Positions 38,222 to 46,907 of a stretch of 55,003 nucleotides of DNA are shown piece by piece. Every line of letters begins with the position of its first letter. Within the stretch, counting starts at the first letter, position 1. The DNA is taken from positions 1 to 55,003 of the forward strand of contig JASEJN010000017.1 of the NCBI GenBank assembly GCA_030016385.1, read 5' to 3'. The notes under the pieces are model-generated. The model did no database searches, was not told where the DNA came from, and was given only the letters and a program-made list of their open reading frames with translations. Source of the stretch: Clostridiales bacterium. Its GTDB lineage: Bacteria; Bacillota; Clostridia; Clostridiales; Oxobacteraceae. Position numbers and translations under genes: made by a program.

Positions 38222-39103
38222 TTGAAAAAAGTGCGTTTAATTTATAATCCCGGATCCGGCGACAGAAGCTTCAAAAACAGGATCGATGAAGTTATAGACG
38301 ATTTTCAAAGGGAAGAATATCAGGTCGTTCCATATAAAACCCTTGGTGTAGATGATATAGAATACGGAGTAAAACTCACCAAGTATGATAATTATACTTC
38401 CATTGCTGTGGCCGGTGGGGATGGCACTATAAACAGAGTCGTAAATGCCATGATAAAAAATGACATTAATCTTCCCATAGGAATATTTCCATGGGGGACG
38501 GCAAATGATCTTGCAGCTTATTTTGGGATTCCTCGTGATATTAAAAAATGCTGCAAATATATGATAAAAGGGAAAAGGAGGACAATAGACCTTGGCAAAA
38601 TAAATGATAAATATTTTATCAATGTTGCCGCCGGAGGGCTCCTTACAGATGTATCCCAAAAAATAGATACCAACTTAAAAAATACTCTCGGCAAACTGGC
38701 ATATTATCTGAAAGGCATAGAACAAATACCTAATTTCAAGCCCATACCCCTGCAGTTTACGACAAGGAATAAAACGCTAAATGCTGATGTATACCTTTTC
38801 ATTGCATTTAACGGATGCTCCGCAGGAGGTTTTAATCTGCTCGGGAAAAATGCGGTTATCGATGATGGAAAATTTGACCTTATTGCAATAAAAGCGTGTA
38901 ATATAATCGATCTTTTGCCTCTGTTTATAAAAATCCTGAGAGGCGAACATCTTCAGGATGATAATATCATCTATATCCGTGCTGATAAAATGAAGATAAA
39001 CAGCAAATATAAAATAGAAACCGATATCGATGGAGAGGCAGGGCCGTTATTTCCAATAAGTTTGGAAATAGTTCCGAATATCATAGATGTCTTTGTTCCA
39101 TAA
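38222..39103 (+). CDS. Diacylglycerol kinase-like lipid kinase (YegS/BmrU family)
   Basis: 293 residues. N-terminal nucleotide-binding domain with NPGSGDRSF (about 9-17) and AVAGGDGTINRVVNA (GGDGT signature), PWGTANDLA, then the beta-sandwich domain with NGCSAGGFNLLGKNAVIDDGKFDL. It phosphorylates diacylglycerol or related lipids. The frame opens at a TTG at 38207, but GGGGTG at 38211-38216 suits the TTG at 38222 (MKKVRLIYNPG). Convergent with ygiQ with 6 bases between stops. Confidence 0.88.
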   Translation: MKKVRLIYNPGSGDRSFKNRIDEVIDDFQREEYQVVPYKTLGVDDIEYGVKLTKYDNYTSIAVAGGDGTINRVVNAMIKNDINLPIGIFPWGTANDLAAYFGIPRDIKKCCKYMIKGKRRTIDLGKINDKYFINVAAGGLLTDVSQKIDTNLKNTLGKLAYYLKGIEQIPNFKPIPLQFTTRNKTLNADVYLFIAFNGCSAGGFNLLGKNAVIDDGKFDLIAIKACNIIDLLPLFIKILRGEHLQDDNIIYIRADKMKINSKYKIETDIDGEAGPLFPISLEIVPNIIDVFVP

Positions 39104-39109
39104 GAATGT

Positions 39110-40933
39110 TTATTTTTTACGGCGGTCTTTCTTTCTGGTCTTTTCAGGCTTGATAAGGCACCTCCTGCCAAAGCCTATGAGGTCTTCTCGCCCTGCTTTC
39201 ACAAGGGCGTCATGGACCAGTTTATAGTTTTTGGGGTCTCTGAATTGGAGAAGCGCCCTCTGCTCCGATTTCTCTTCGTAAGATCGTGGCACATAGACTT
39301 TCTCCATGGTCCTCGGGTCCACTCCTGTATAGTACATGCAAGTGGAGAGGCTTCCGGGAGTCGGGTAAAAATCCTGAACCTGTTCGGGATCATAACCCAT
39401 ATCGCGTATATATTCGGCAAGTTCTATGGCTGCGCCAAGGTCACATCCCGGGTGGCTTGACATCAAATATGGAACAAGGTACTGTTTTTTGCCAAGCTTT
39501 TTGTTTATTTCATTATATTTTTCAACAAACTTTTCATATACATTCCTGCCAGGTTTGCCCATTTTTTTAAGCACTTTGTCCGATATATGTTCAGGAGCAA
39601 CTTTTAATTGGCCGCTTATGTGGTATTTGCAAAGCTCATAGAAAAATTCGCTGCTTTTATCATACAACAGATAATCATATCTTATGCCTGAACGTATAAA
39701 AACTTTTTTTATGCCGGGTATTTCCCTCAGCTTTTTTAATAATTTTACATAGTCGCTGTGATCTATATTGATATTTTTGCATGGAGTCGGGAAAAGACAC
39801 TGCCTTTCCCTGCATACGCCGTATTTTTTTTGCCTGTTGCATGAAGGGTGTCTGAAGTTTGCCGTAGGGCCTCCAACATCGCTTATATATCCCTTAAAAT
39901 CCTTATCGGCGATAAATGATTTCGCTTCTTTGATTATACTTTCATGGCTTCTCGGCTGTATTGTCCTTCCCTGGTGAAAGTTCAAGGCACAAAACGAACA
40001 TCCTCCAAAGCATCCTCTGTGGCTTGTTATGCTGAATTTAACCTCTTTTATTGCAGGTACGCCGCCCTCTTTATCATATACGGGATGCGCACACCGCATA
40101 TAAGGGAGACCGTAAACTTTATCGAGTTCGGGTGTGGATAGCGGAAATGACGGAGGATTTTGCACCAGGTATCTGTCTTCATGTTTCTGCACGATTGTTT
40201 TTCCGGTTATGGCATCCTGTTCTTCATACTGCGCCTTATAAGCTTTTGCATATAAAAGCTTATCTTTTGATACTTCCTCAAAAGAGGGAACTATAATATA
40301 ATCTTTCAAAGCATCTATATTATTTGTTATATAGCACGTTCCTCGAATATCCTTAATATCGCTTATTTTATCGCCATATCTTAACAGGTCAGCGACCTGT
40401 ATGATAGCTTTCTCGCCCATTCCGTATATTATAAGATCGGCTTTTGAGTCGAAAAGTATTGAACGCCTCACCTTGTTGTCCCAGTAATCATAATGTGCAA
40501 AACGCCTGAGGCTTGCCTCTATGCCGCCGAGGATTATGGGCACATCCTTGAATGCTTCCCTTGCCAGGTTTGCATATACGATATCCGCCCTGTCGGGCCT
40601 TCTGCCTGTTTTGCCTCCCGGAGAATAAACATCTTTCCTCCTACGCCTTTTTGATACGCTGTAATTATTGACCATGGAGTCTATGTTTCCTGATGAAATA
40701 AGCACGCCCAGCCTGGGTCTTCCCATGACTTTAATATTATCTACATTGTGCCAGTCAGGCTGTGGAATGATTCCCACTCTGAATCCCTTACTCTCAAGAA
40801 GCCTTGTTATAATTGCATGTCCGAATGAAGGATGATCTACATATGCGTCTCCGCTTATAAATAAAAAATCTATATAGTCCCACTTTCTCTTTTCCATATC
40901 CTCTCTGTTTACAGGTAAAAAATTTTTTTCCAT
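39110..40933 (-). CDS. ygiQ: YgiQ family radical SAM protein
   Basis: 607 residues. N-terminal UPF0313 domain ([38 protein letters not shown] begins the conserved region), then the radical SAM core with the cluster motif CFGGCSFC (CxxxCxxC) preceded by SITSHRG, and a C-terminal basic tail. The reaction of the family is unknown. The frame is open to 41077, but ATG 40933 follows GAAGGTAAT and begins the conserved sequence. Confidence 0.93.
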   Translation of the reverse strand: MEKNFLPVNREDMEKRKWDYIDFLFISGDAYVDHPSFGHAIITRLLESKGFRVGIIPQPDWHNVDNIKVMGRPRLGVLISSGNIDSMVNNYSVSKRRRRKDVYSPGGKTGRRPDRADIVYANLAREAFKDVPIILGGIEASLRRFAHYDYWDNKVRRSILFDSKADLIIYGMGEKAIIQVADLLRYGDKISDIKDIRGTCYITNNIDALKDYIIVPSFEEVSKDKLLYAKAYKAQYEEQDAITGKTIVQKHEDRYLVQNPPSFPLSTPELDKVYGLPYMRCAHPVYDKEGGVPAIKEVKFSITSHRGCFGGCSFCALNFHQGRTIQPRSHESIIKEAKSFIADKDFKGYISDVGGPTANFRHPSCNRQKKYGVCRERQCLFPTPCKNINIDHSDYVKLLKKLREIPGIKKVFIRSGIRYDYLLYDKSSEFFYELCKYHISGQLKVAPEHISDKVLKKMGKPGRNVYEKFVEKYNEINKKLGKKQYLVPYLMSSHPGCDLGAAIELAEYIRDMGYDPEQVQDFYPTPGSLSTCMYYTGVDPRTMEKVYVPRSYEEKSEQRALLQFRDPKNYKLVHDALVKAGREDLIGFGRRCLIKPEKTRKKDRRKK

Positions 40934-41090
40934 GAAAATTACCTTCTGCCAAACTGCAAGGCCCTTTCTAACGATTTGAAATAAATACATTAATAATATA
41001 ACACAATAATTCACTTTTATAAAACTATATGCAATAATCGGGTACGTTTTTATATCTGGCGAATAATCTTTATACACCCGTAATAATCAG

Positions 41091-41243
41091 TTCTGATTCG
41101 TAATATTAAATCAGGTATAAATAGGCTTATGTTATTTTGAGCAACGAATGAGTGTTCAAAATAACATAGGTTTATATTACATTGAAGCGATAATCAGGGC
41201 ACATACATATTATTCCAATCGTTAAGCTCATTACGAATCGAAG
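41091..41243. repeat. Dispersed repeat, composite copy with hairpin
   Basis: Outer arm TTCTGATTCGTAATATTAAA, then AGGTATAAATAGGCTT, then the hairpin ATGTTATTTTGA (41129-41140) with complement ending at 41167, the matching outer arm, and the ATTATTCCAATCGTTAAGCTC module (41211-41231). Confidence 0.75.
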
Positions 41244-41289
41244 TTTGAGCATATAATTTATTGAAGTTCAAAAAAGAGGCAGGTTTCAG

Positions 41290-41315
41290 GGCGTATGTTA
41301 TAATTTTAATACGCC
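41290..41315 (+). promoter_or_regulatory. Promoter with inverted repeat around its -10 (Na/Pi gene)
   Basis: Extended -10 TGTTATAAT at 41296-41304 lies in the middle of a perfect 7-bp inverted repeat, GGCGTAT (41290-41296) and ATACGCC (41309-41315). A repressor could bind here. The -35 is weak. Confidence 0.5.
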
Positions 41316-41326
41316 GAAAATTCAAT

Positions 41327-42289
41327 ATGCATGTTGATTCTGTAAAGGATTTGGTTTTCGGAGTTATAGGCGGCTCGGCGCTTTTAATGTATGGAGTCGA
41401 GCTTATGGGAAGCAGCTTTGAAAAGGCCGCAGGCGGATTTATAAAAAAGACATTGTCGATATTTGCAGGAAATCTTTTGAGCGCGTTTTTCACAGGGATA
41501 TTTATAACTGCACTTGTACAAAGCAGCACGGCGGTTACAGTGCTTACGGTGGGGTTTGTCAACGCCGGGCTCATGAATCTTAACCAGGCTGTAGGAATAA
41601 TATACGGGGCGAATATAGGGACGACGATTACAGCCCAGCTTATGGCATTGGATATAACGGAAGTATCGCTGCCGTTAATAGGAATAGGTTACATAATAAT
41701 GATATCTTCAAACAAAAATCTGTTTAAGAATACTGGACGGGGTTTGATGGGACTTGGCATGCTTCTTTTAGGGCTAAGGCTAATAAATTCAGGAGTTCCT
41801 TTTTTGAAGTCGGATCCTTACATTATAAATTTTTTCAGGGTGTATGGTAACAATACGATCATATCCCTTATAATAGGGACGCTGCTTACAGCAGCCGTTC
41901 AAAGCAGCTCGGCGGTGATGGGTGTAACGATGATACTTGCCCGATATGATCTGATATCGCTTGGAGGCGCAATAAGCCTTATGATAGGCAGCAACATAGG
42001 TACCTGTGCGGCGGCCCAGCTTGCGGCAGCTACTGGGAATACCGCCTCAAAAAGGGCGGCATGGGCGCATACACTCTACAATATTATTGGAGGAATGGTT
42101 GCTATCATCGCAATTAAGCCGTTTATCACACTCGTACAGTTATTATCACCGGGTATGCCGATTGAAAGGCAGGTTGCAAATTCCCATACGCTTTTCAATG
42201 TTTTAAGCGCAATTGTTTTTCTGCCTGTAACCAAATATTATGTAAGGCTTATAGAGAACATTGTTCCCGATAGAAAAAATAATCGGTAA
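41327..42289 (+). CDS. Na/Pi cotransporter family protein (NptA/YjbB type)
   Basis: 320-residue membrane protein with the duplicated Na_Pi_cotrans repeat: first half VQSSTAVTVLTVG and GANIGTTITAQ, second half VQSSSAVMGVTMI and GSNIGTCAAAQ. These QSSS and GxNIGT motifs form the substrate path for sodium-driven phosphate movement. The C-terminal PhoU-like domain of longer homologues is absent. ATG 41327 gives the natural MHVDSVKDLVFGVIGG start; upstream translation to 41261 would overlap the promoter. Confidence 0.88.
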   Translation: MHVDSVKDLVFGVIGGSALLMYGVELMGSSFEKAAGGFIKKTLSIFAGNLLSAFFTGIFITALVQSSTAVTVLTVGFVNAGLMNLNQAVGIIYGANIGTTITAQLMALDITEVSLPLIGIGYIIMISSNKNLFKNTGRGLMGLGMLLLGLRLINSGVPFLKSDPYIINFFRVYGNNTIISLIIGTLLTAAVQSSSAVMGVTMILARYDLISLGGAISLMIGSNIGTCAAAQLAAATGNTASKRAAWAHTLYNIIGGMVAIIAIKPFITLVQLLSPGMPIERQVANSHTLFNVLSAIVFLPVTKYYVRLIENIVPDRKNNR

Positions 42290-42305
42290 AATGAGATAAG
42301 AATGG

Positions 42306-42334
42306 TTACATTTTCATGATATATATTATATAAT
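42306..42334 (+). promoter_or_regulatory. Promoter of the magnesium operon
   Basis: TTACAT, 17-base spacer, TATAAT, with transcription predicted near 42341, just before the M-box. Confidence 0.55.
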
Positions 42335-42349
42335 ATCTATGAAAAAAAT

Positions 42350-42487
42350 AAATAGAATTGTTAGGTGAGGCTCCTATGTGGATAAATGCTGCTGCCCTGA
42401 AACATCGAGAGATGCCAACTGGGTAAACAGGTATTGCCGGATTAAGGTTTTATCTAATGTAGCTTGCATTTAGCTAAAGTCATATAG
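42350..42487 (+). ncRNA. M-box (ykoK) magnesium riboswitch
   Basis: Strong match to the conserved M-box core: TTAGGTGAGGCTCCTAT, GCTGCTGCCCTGAAACATCG, GATGCCAACTGGGTAAACAGG, TATTGCCGG and the 3' part AGCTAAAGTCATATAG. Established knowledge: with Mg2+ bound the M-box folds compactly and favours transcription termination. The genes downstream are a MgtE-N/CBS protein and an Nramp-related transporter, the known Clostridium target. Confidence 0.93.
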
Positions 42488-42489
42488 TG

Positions 42490-42550
42490 CTAAAACTCAA
42501 CGAGATAATTTGTTTTGAGTTTTAGAGCCTTGAGCAGGCTTATTTTTTTT
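42490..42550 (+). terminator. M-box expression platform and terminator
   Basis: An 11-bp stem, CTAAAACTCAA (42490-42500) with TTGAGTTTTAG (42515-42525), is followed by AGCCT-TGAGC-AGGCT and a T-run at 42541-42550. The small GC stem plus T-run is the intrinsic terminator. Confidence 0.85.
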
Positions 42551-42643
42551 AACAAAAAGTTCTGTTAAAGTGCCTTTTGAACGATAGAATGGCCGCTTAT
42601 AAAAATTTTCCCTTTAACAGATCAAGCGCAAAAGGTGGTGGTT

Positions 42644-42700
42644 ATGGATGGACGCCGGCCCCAGTCGAAGTATAAATTGTGTTCTTATTTCAAAAATTAA
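42644..42700 (+). CDS. Possible 18-residue leader peptide after the M-box terminator
   Basis: ATG at 42644 behind AAAGGTGGTGGTT, reading MDGRRPQSKYKLCSYFKN and then TAA. It lies between the M-box terminator and the first structural gene, so only read-through transcripts carry it. An inverted repeat, TCTGTTAAAG (42561-42570) and CTTTAACAGA (42612-42621), stands just upstream. Bases 42648-42654 (ATGGACG) are complementary to 42722-42728, so translation of this frame would change the downstream fold. A second tiny frame, MLVHTLIDE, runs 42717-42746. Confidence 0.4.
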   Translation: MDGRRPQSKYKLCSYFKN

Positions 42701-42707
42701 TATTAAA

Positions 42708-42767
42708 GCGGAGGAGATGCTCGTCCATACACTTATCGATGAATAACTCCTCTGCCGTAAGGAGAGG
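42708..42767 (+). promoter_or_regulatory. Putative SD-sequestering switch before the MgtE-N/CBS gene
   Basis: GCGGAGGAG (42708-42716) can pair with CTCCTCTGC (42747-42755; nine pairs, one G-U). Alternatively CTCCT (42747-42751) can pair with AGGAG (42760-42764) of the ribosome site AAGGAGAGG. The two are mutually exclusive: the first leaves the site open, the second hides it. Confidence 0.45.
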
Positions 42768-42772
42768 ATAAT

Positions 42773-44038
42773 GTGAAAAGATTATTAAGCGTTTTTTTGA
42801 GCACTGTGCTTGACAATAAGTTATATGACAGCCAGAGCAATTCGGTTGGAAAAATAATAGATCTTGGAGTGCTTAACAATGAACAGATCCCGAGAGTTGC
42901 TGCCTTACGCATAAAAAAGGACAATGGAAATGTTATAGATGTTAATTACGGTTTCATAGATATTTATGAACAGGATAACGGCAAACTCCATATATCATGT
43001 GAAAAAACGAAGGAGTACAGGGGAGATAACCTTATATATTTGTCCAAGAAACTTCTGGATAAACAGATCGTAGATATAAATGGCAGAAAAGTTGTAAGAG
43101 TTAATGATTTAAAACTTGCAGAGTTAAATGGAGTTTTAAAAGTAATTGCTGTCGATGTGGGTTTTACCGGTCTTGTACGCAGGCTCGGCATGGGAAAATT
43201 TTTCATGGCGTTTGCAAGACTTTTTAATAGGACATTGCATGACAGGTTGATTACATGGGATAATGTTGAACCTTTAAAGCTTGATACAGACAAACTTACT
43301 TTGAATGTTTCTTATAAAAAGCTTTCAAAACTTCATCCCGCTGATATAGCCGATATACTTGAAAGCCTTGATACGAAATACAGGAACCAGGTATTTCAAT
43401 CGCTCGATGATGAAACGGCTGCAAATACTCTCGAAGAGATCGACCCGGATATCCAGGCAGATATGCTTGACAGTTTAAATGAAGATAAGGCAAGCGGCAT
43501 ACTTGATAATATGGATAATGATGAAATAGCGGACATTCTGGATGATATGGAAGAGGAGAAAGCCGAAAAGCTACTTGATAATATGGAAGATGAAGATGCC
43601 AGCGAGATAAGGACGCTGATGAAATATGAGGAAACCAGGGTGGGCAGCATAATGAATACGGAATATGTATCATTCTCACCCGGCCTTACAGTTGAAGAGA
43701 CTATCAACGAACTTAGAGAACTTAAGCCCCAATCGGATACGACATATTACCTTTATATTACCGATGGATTAAGGCGGCTGGTAGGAGTAGTCTCATTAAG
43801 GGATCTTATAGTTTCAAAACCGGATACAAAGCTATCCGAGATAATGAATCAGCAGCCTGTGTTTATTAGGGATACGGATACGCTGGATGAAGTTACAGAG
43901 CTTATAACCAAATACGACCTGCTTGCGGTACCGGTTGTCGATGAAAAAAATGTGCTGGTCGGCATGTGCATACTTGGCGACATAGTCGATGAAGTATTGC
44001 TGCCGAGATGGAAAAGACGGCTTAAAAGAGCCATATAG
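42773..44038 (+). CDS. PRC-barrel / MgtE-N / CBS magnesium-regulatory protein
   Basis: 421 residues without membrane helices: two PRC-barrel-like regions (about 1-70 and 90-165), an MgtE N-terminal superhelical domain (about 180-280, HPADIADILESLD repeats), and two CBS motifs (about 285-410, VGSIMNTEYVSFSP and IMNQQPVFIRDTDTLDEV). It corresponds to the cytosolic gate of MgtE without the channel. GTG start behind AAGGAGAGG. Together with the transporter 11 bases downstream it is the known M-box-controlled pair in Clostridium, probably a Mg-responsive gate for the transporter. Confidence 0.9.
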   Translation: MKRLLSVFLSTVLDNKLYDSQSNSVGKIIDLGVLNNEQIPRVAALRIKKDNGNVIDVNYGFIDIYEQDNGKLHISCEKTKEYRGDNLIYLSKKLLDKQIVDINGRKVVRVNDLKLAELNGVLKVIAVDVGFTGLVRRLGMGKFFMAFARLFNRTLHDRLITWDNVEPLKLDTDKLTLNVSYKKLSKLHPADIADILESLDTKYRNQVFQSLDDETAANTLEEIDPDIQADMLDSLNEDKASGILDNMDNDEIADILDDMEEEKAEKLLDNMEDEDASEIRTLMKYEETRVGSIMNTEYVSFSPGLTVEETINELRELKPQSDTTYYLYITDGLRRLVGVVSLRDLIVSKPDTKLSEIMNQQPVFIRDTDTLDEVTELITKYDLLAVPVVDEKNVLVGMCILGDIVDEVLLPRWKRRLKRAI

Positions 44039-44049
44039 GTGGTGATACT

Positions 44050-45333
44050 GTGAAACCTGTTAAAAACGGTAAATTAAGAAATATAATACTTTTTCTGTCG
44101 GTTCTGGGTCCGGGCCTTATTACGGCAAATGCCGATAATGATGCGGGCGGAATCGCAACATACGCTCAGGTTGGCGCTGCATACGGATATAAATTACTAT
44201 GGAGTCTTATATTGATTACGATAAGCCTTGGAATAGTTCAGGAAATGTGCTCCCGCATGGGGGCGGTTACGGGGAAAGGGCTGTCGGATTTAATCAGGGA
44301 ACAGTTTGGAGTCAAGCTGACGCTATTTGCCATGGTAACGCTTCTGATAGCTAATATTACAAATATAATCGCTGATTTTGCAGGTATAGCAGCTTCTGCC
44401 GATTTGTTGCTGCCAGGCAATATCATGGGGATACCCGCCAAGTTTATTGTAGTTCCTCTGGTGGCCTTTTTTCTCTGGATGCTCATTATAAAGGGAAACT
44501 ATAAGCAGGTTGAGAAGGCGTTTTTACTGCTGACGCTGGTATTCATATCATATGTTATATCGGGTGTGGCATTAAAACCCGATTGGGGACTTATACTTAA
44601 GAGTACTTTCGTGCCGACATTTGACTTTAAAGATTCGAAGTTTATATTGCTTTTCATCGGTACAATCGGTACGACTATAACTCCATGGATGCAGTTTTTC
44701 CTTCAGTCATCCGTCGTCGATAAGGGAATAAATATAAAAAATTATAAGTATGAAAAGGCCGAGGTCCTATTTGGAGCATTTATTACAGATTTTATATCTT
44801 TTTTTATAATCGTATCTACGGCTGCAGTTATATATTACAGAGTAGGACCAAGGGAAATACAGACTGCAGGAGATGCCGCCATTGCATTAAAGCCTCTTGC
44901 GGGGAATTATGCGTCTCTGCTGTTTGCCGTCGGGTTATTCGGAGCCTCGGTGCTTGCAGCAAGTGTTCTTCCATTGTCGACATCATATGCGATATGTGAA
45001 GCCTTCGGATGGGAGAGCGGCATTGACAAAAAGTGGAATGAAGCTCCGGTTTTCTTTGGGCTGTATACGGCATTAATAGCAGCAGGAGCTGGCATCGTGC
45101 TACTTCCTAAGATTAATTTAATCAAAATTATGCTGATATCCCAGGAAGTCAATGGAATATTGTTGCCTGTCATACTCGTTTACATGCTGAAGCTTATAAA
45201 TAATAAAGAGCTCATGGGGGAATATGTGAATTCGAAGGGTTACAATATTGTAGCATGGACAACTGTGATATTTGTAATAGCGCTTACTTTGCTTTTGTTG
45301 TTTGTATCGATAGGGCAATTGCTTAAATGGTAA
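44050..45333 (+). CDS. nrmT: Nramp-related magnesium transporter
   Basis: 427-residue Nramp-fold protein with about eleven helices. Helix 1 reads GPGLITANADNDAGG (residues 20-34): the manganese/iron signature DPGN is replaced by a DND sequence, and helix 6 (TTITPWMQFF) lacks the MPH methionine. These changes characterise NRMT proteins that move Mg2+ rather than Mn2+/Fe2+. The M-box upstream supports this. GTG start with AGGTGGTG. Calling it MntH would be wrong. Confidence 0.88.
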   Translation: MKPVKNGKLRNIILFLSVLGPGLITANADNDAGGIATYAQVGAAYGYKLLWSLILITISLGIVQEMCSRMGAVTGKGLSDLIREQFGVKLTLFAMVTLLIANITNIIADFAGIAASADLLLPGNIMGIPAKFIVVPLVAFFLWMLIIKGNYKQVEKAFLLLTLVFISYVISGVALKPDWGLILKSTFVPTFDFKDSKFILLFIGTIGTTITPWMQFFLQSSVVDKGINIKNYKYEKAEVLFGAFITDFISFFIIVSTAAVIYYRVGPREIQTAGDAAIALKPLAGNYASLLFAVGLFGASVLAASVLPLSTSYAICEAFGWESGIDKKWNEAPVFFGLYTALIAAGAGIVLLPKINLIKIMLISQEVNGILLPVILVYMLKLINNKELMGEYVNSKGYNIVAWTTVIFVIALTLLLLFVSIGQLLKW

Positions 45334-45404
45334 AAATAGGCACATGAAGTGTTTATTTTTTTTGTATTTTTTTTTGTATAAAACAAATAATAATCTCGAA
45401 GTTA

Positions 45405-45430
45405 TTTAGAGCGGTAAACGATGCTCTAAA
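45405..45430 (+). promoter_or_regulatory. Inverted repeat upstream of the spore genes
   Basis: TTTAGAGC (45405-45412) and GCTCTAAA (45423-45430), ten-base spacing, directly before the ribosome site AAAGGAGG (45437-45444). T-rich sequence 45351-45376 after nrmT probably ends that transcript. Confidence 0.4.
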
Positions 45431-45450
45431 ATATGTAAAGGAGGAATACA

Positions 45451-45648
45451 ATGGCAGCAAATCAGTTATCTCAAAAGGATCTTCATATACTGGAGGATCA
45501 GCTCACAGTCGAGTCACTATTGGTAAAAAAGTTTGAAACCGCGGCACAGGAGTGCACCGATTCAAATTTAAAGGATCTGTGCAATAAAACAGCTCAGGAA
45601 CATAAGGATCATTACAACAAATTGTTCGGTATTCTAAACATGAACTAA
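45451..45648 (+). CDS. Small ferritin-like/CotF-related spore protein
   Basis: 65 residues forming two predicted helices (LSQKDLHILEDQLTVESLLVKKF and a second with CTDSNLKDLCNKTAQEHKDHYNKL). It resembles the short spore-coat/ferritin-like proteins common as gene pairs in Clostridia. ATG behind AAAGGAGG. The next gene follows after 12 bases and is related in fold. Confidence 0.75.
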   Translation: MAANQLSQKDLHILEDQLTVESLLVKKFETAAQECTDSNLKDLCNKTAQEHKDHYNKLFGILNMN

Positions 45649-45660
45649 GGAGGTTTTTAT

Positions 45661-45930
45661 ATGCCAATTAATATGAGTGAAAGGGAAGTTATAAATGACT
45701 TGCTTTTCAGCGAAAAAAAGATAACAAGTAATTATGATGTATACAGCAATGAAGCCAGCAACATGAATTTAAGGAACGAGCTTATGGGCCTTTTAAACTG
45801 TGAACATGATATTCATAATAAAATATATGATGCCATGGTTCAAAAGGGCTGGTATACTACAACTACTGCAAATCCGATGGACATACAGAAGGCAAAACAG
45901 AATTTTCAAAACGTTAAAAGCAGTTTATAG
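45661..45930 (+). CDS. CotF family spore coat protein
   Basis: 89 residues matching the CotF helical hairpin: SEREVINDLLFSEKKITSNYDVYSNEASN (helix 1) and LRNELMGLLNCEHDIHNKIYDAMVQKGWY (helix 2), with the typical KGWY turn and a short tail. Ribosome site AAGGAGG. Likely a spore coat or inner-layer component made late in sporulation, paired with the gene upstream. Confidence 0.82.
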   Translation: MPINMSEREVINDLLFSEKKITSNYDVYSNEASNMNLRNELMGLLNCEHDIHNKIYDAMVQKGWYTTTTANPMDIQKAKQNFQNVKSSL

Positions 45931-45938
45931 AATTTCCG

Positions 45939-45966
45939 GCAGCATCGTATGGTGCTGCTTTGTTTT
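45939..45966 (+). terminator. Intrinsic terminator between cotF-like gene and sleB
   Basis: GCAGCATC-GTAT-GGTGCTGC (one G-U) followed by TTTGTTTTT. It stands only 33 bases before the sleB start, so it may attenuate read-through. Confidence 0.85.
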
Positions 45967-45998
45967 TAAGAACATTAGAAATCGGAAGGAGGAAACAG

Positions 45999-46664
45999 AT
46001 GAAAAAAATATTATTGCTGTTTATGGCTTTGATTATCTTATATTTCTCCTATATTATTTATGACTCAGATAAAACATCGATTATGGCCGATTATTATTGG
46101 GGTTCAAGAGGGCCTACGATAACAGAGACCCAGAGGAGATTAAGGGATTGGGGGTATTACGAAGGATCTGTTGATGGTATATATGGATATAAAACTTACA
46201 TAGCGATAAGAAAATTCCAGACCAAAAACGGGTTAAGGGTGGACGGCATTATAGGTCCCCAAACCCTTGCAGCTCTTGGGATCAATGTCGGCAAGTCTTC
46301 CTCGAATGCAGGCAGTTCGGATCTATATCTTTTAGCAAGGGCAATACACGGCGAAGCAAGAGGCGAGCCTTATACAGGTCAGGTTGCAGTAGGGGCTGTT
46401 ATCATAAACAGGACAAGGGATCCGCGTTTCCCGAGAACGATCGCAGGTGTAATCTATCAGCCTGGAGCTTTTACAGCCGTAACGGACGGCCAGATAAATA
46501 TAAATCCCGCGACAAGTTCCATAAATGCGGCGAGAGATGCGTTAAATGGGTGGGATCCTTCGGGAGGAGCATTATACTATTACAATCCGGCTAAAACGAC
46601 AAACAAGTGGATATGGTCGAGGCCCATAATCAAGGTTATAGGCAGCCATAATTTTTGCAAGTAA
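45999..46664 (+). CDS. sleB: SleB-type spore cortex-lytic / cell wall hydrolase
   Basis: 221 residues: N-terminal signal or anchor helix (about 2-19), a peptidoglycan-binding-1 domain (about 33-88, TETQRRLRDWGYYEGSVDGIYG ... GIIGPQTLAALG), and a Hydrolase_2 catalytic domain (about 105-221, LARAIHGEARGEPYTGQVAVGAVI) with the catalytic Glu in HGEARGE. A lytic transglycosylase acting on spore cortex or vegetative wall. The ATG at 45999 follows GGAAGGAGG. Neighbouring spore-coat genes support a germination role. Confidence 0.92.
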   Translation: MKKILLLFMALIILYFSYIIYDSDKTSIMADYYWGSRGPTITETQRRLRDWGYYEGSVDGIYGYKTYIAIRKFQTKNGLRVDGIIGPQTLAALGINVGKSSSNAGSSDLYLLARAIHGEARGEPYTGQVAVGAVIINRTRDPRFPRTIAGVIYQPGAFTAVTDGQININPATSSINAARDALNGWDPSGGALYYYNPAKTTNKWIWSRPIIKVIGSHNFCK

Positions 46665-46680
46665 ATGTTTATGGGATGAA

Positions 46681-46763
46681 CTTGTGTATTTTTGAGCAAC
46701 GAATGAACATTATGAGAACTTACAAAACTTGAATCTGGCGAATGAGTGCTCAAATAACACAAG
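46681..46763. repeat. Dispersed repeat, copy D with long-range inverted arms
   Basis: CTTGTGTATTTTTGAGC at the left is complementary to GCTCAAATAACACAAG at the right. Between them is the shared core GAACTTACAAAACTTGAATC. Similarity to the copy at 54901-55003 continues outward to about 46812 (CAAGTTCAGG, GCGAGCATTTTC). Confidence 0.8.
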
Positions 46764-46907
46764 TTCAGGTTGCAGACCCAAGTCTAAACATACCCCATGG
46801 CGAGCATTTTCACAATATGTGAAGTTGCATATATCGGACAGTTTTATTTCACATTAATAAAACTTCCTTCATATAGTAAACTAAGTTTGCTTATCTGAGG
46901 GAATTGC

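Noticed and set aside
44050..45333. Manganese transporter MntH
   Set aside because: The DPGN and MPH metal-binding motifs are absent and the operon is under an M-box, pointing to magnesium.
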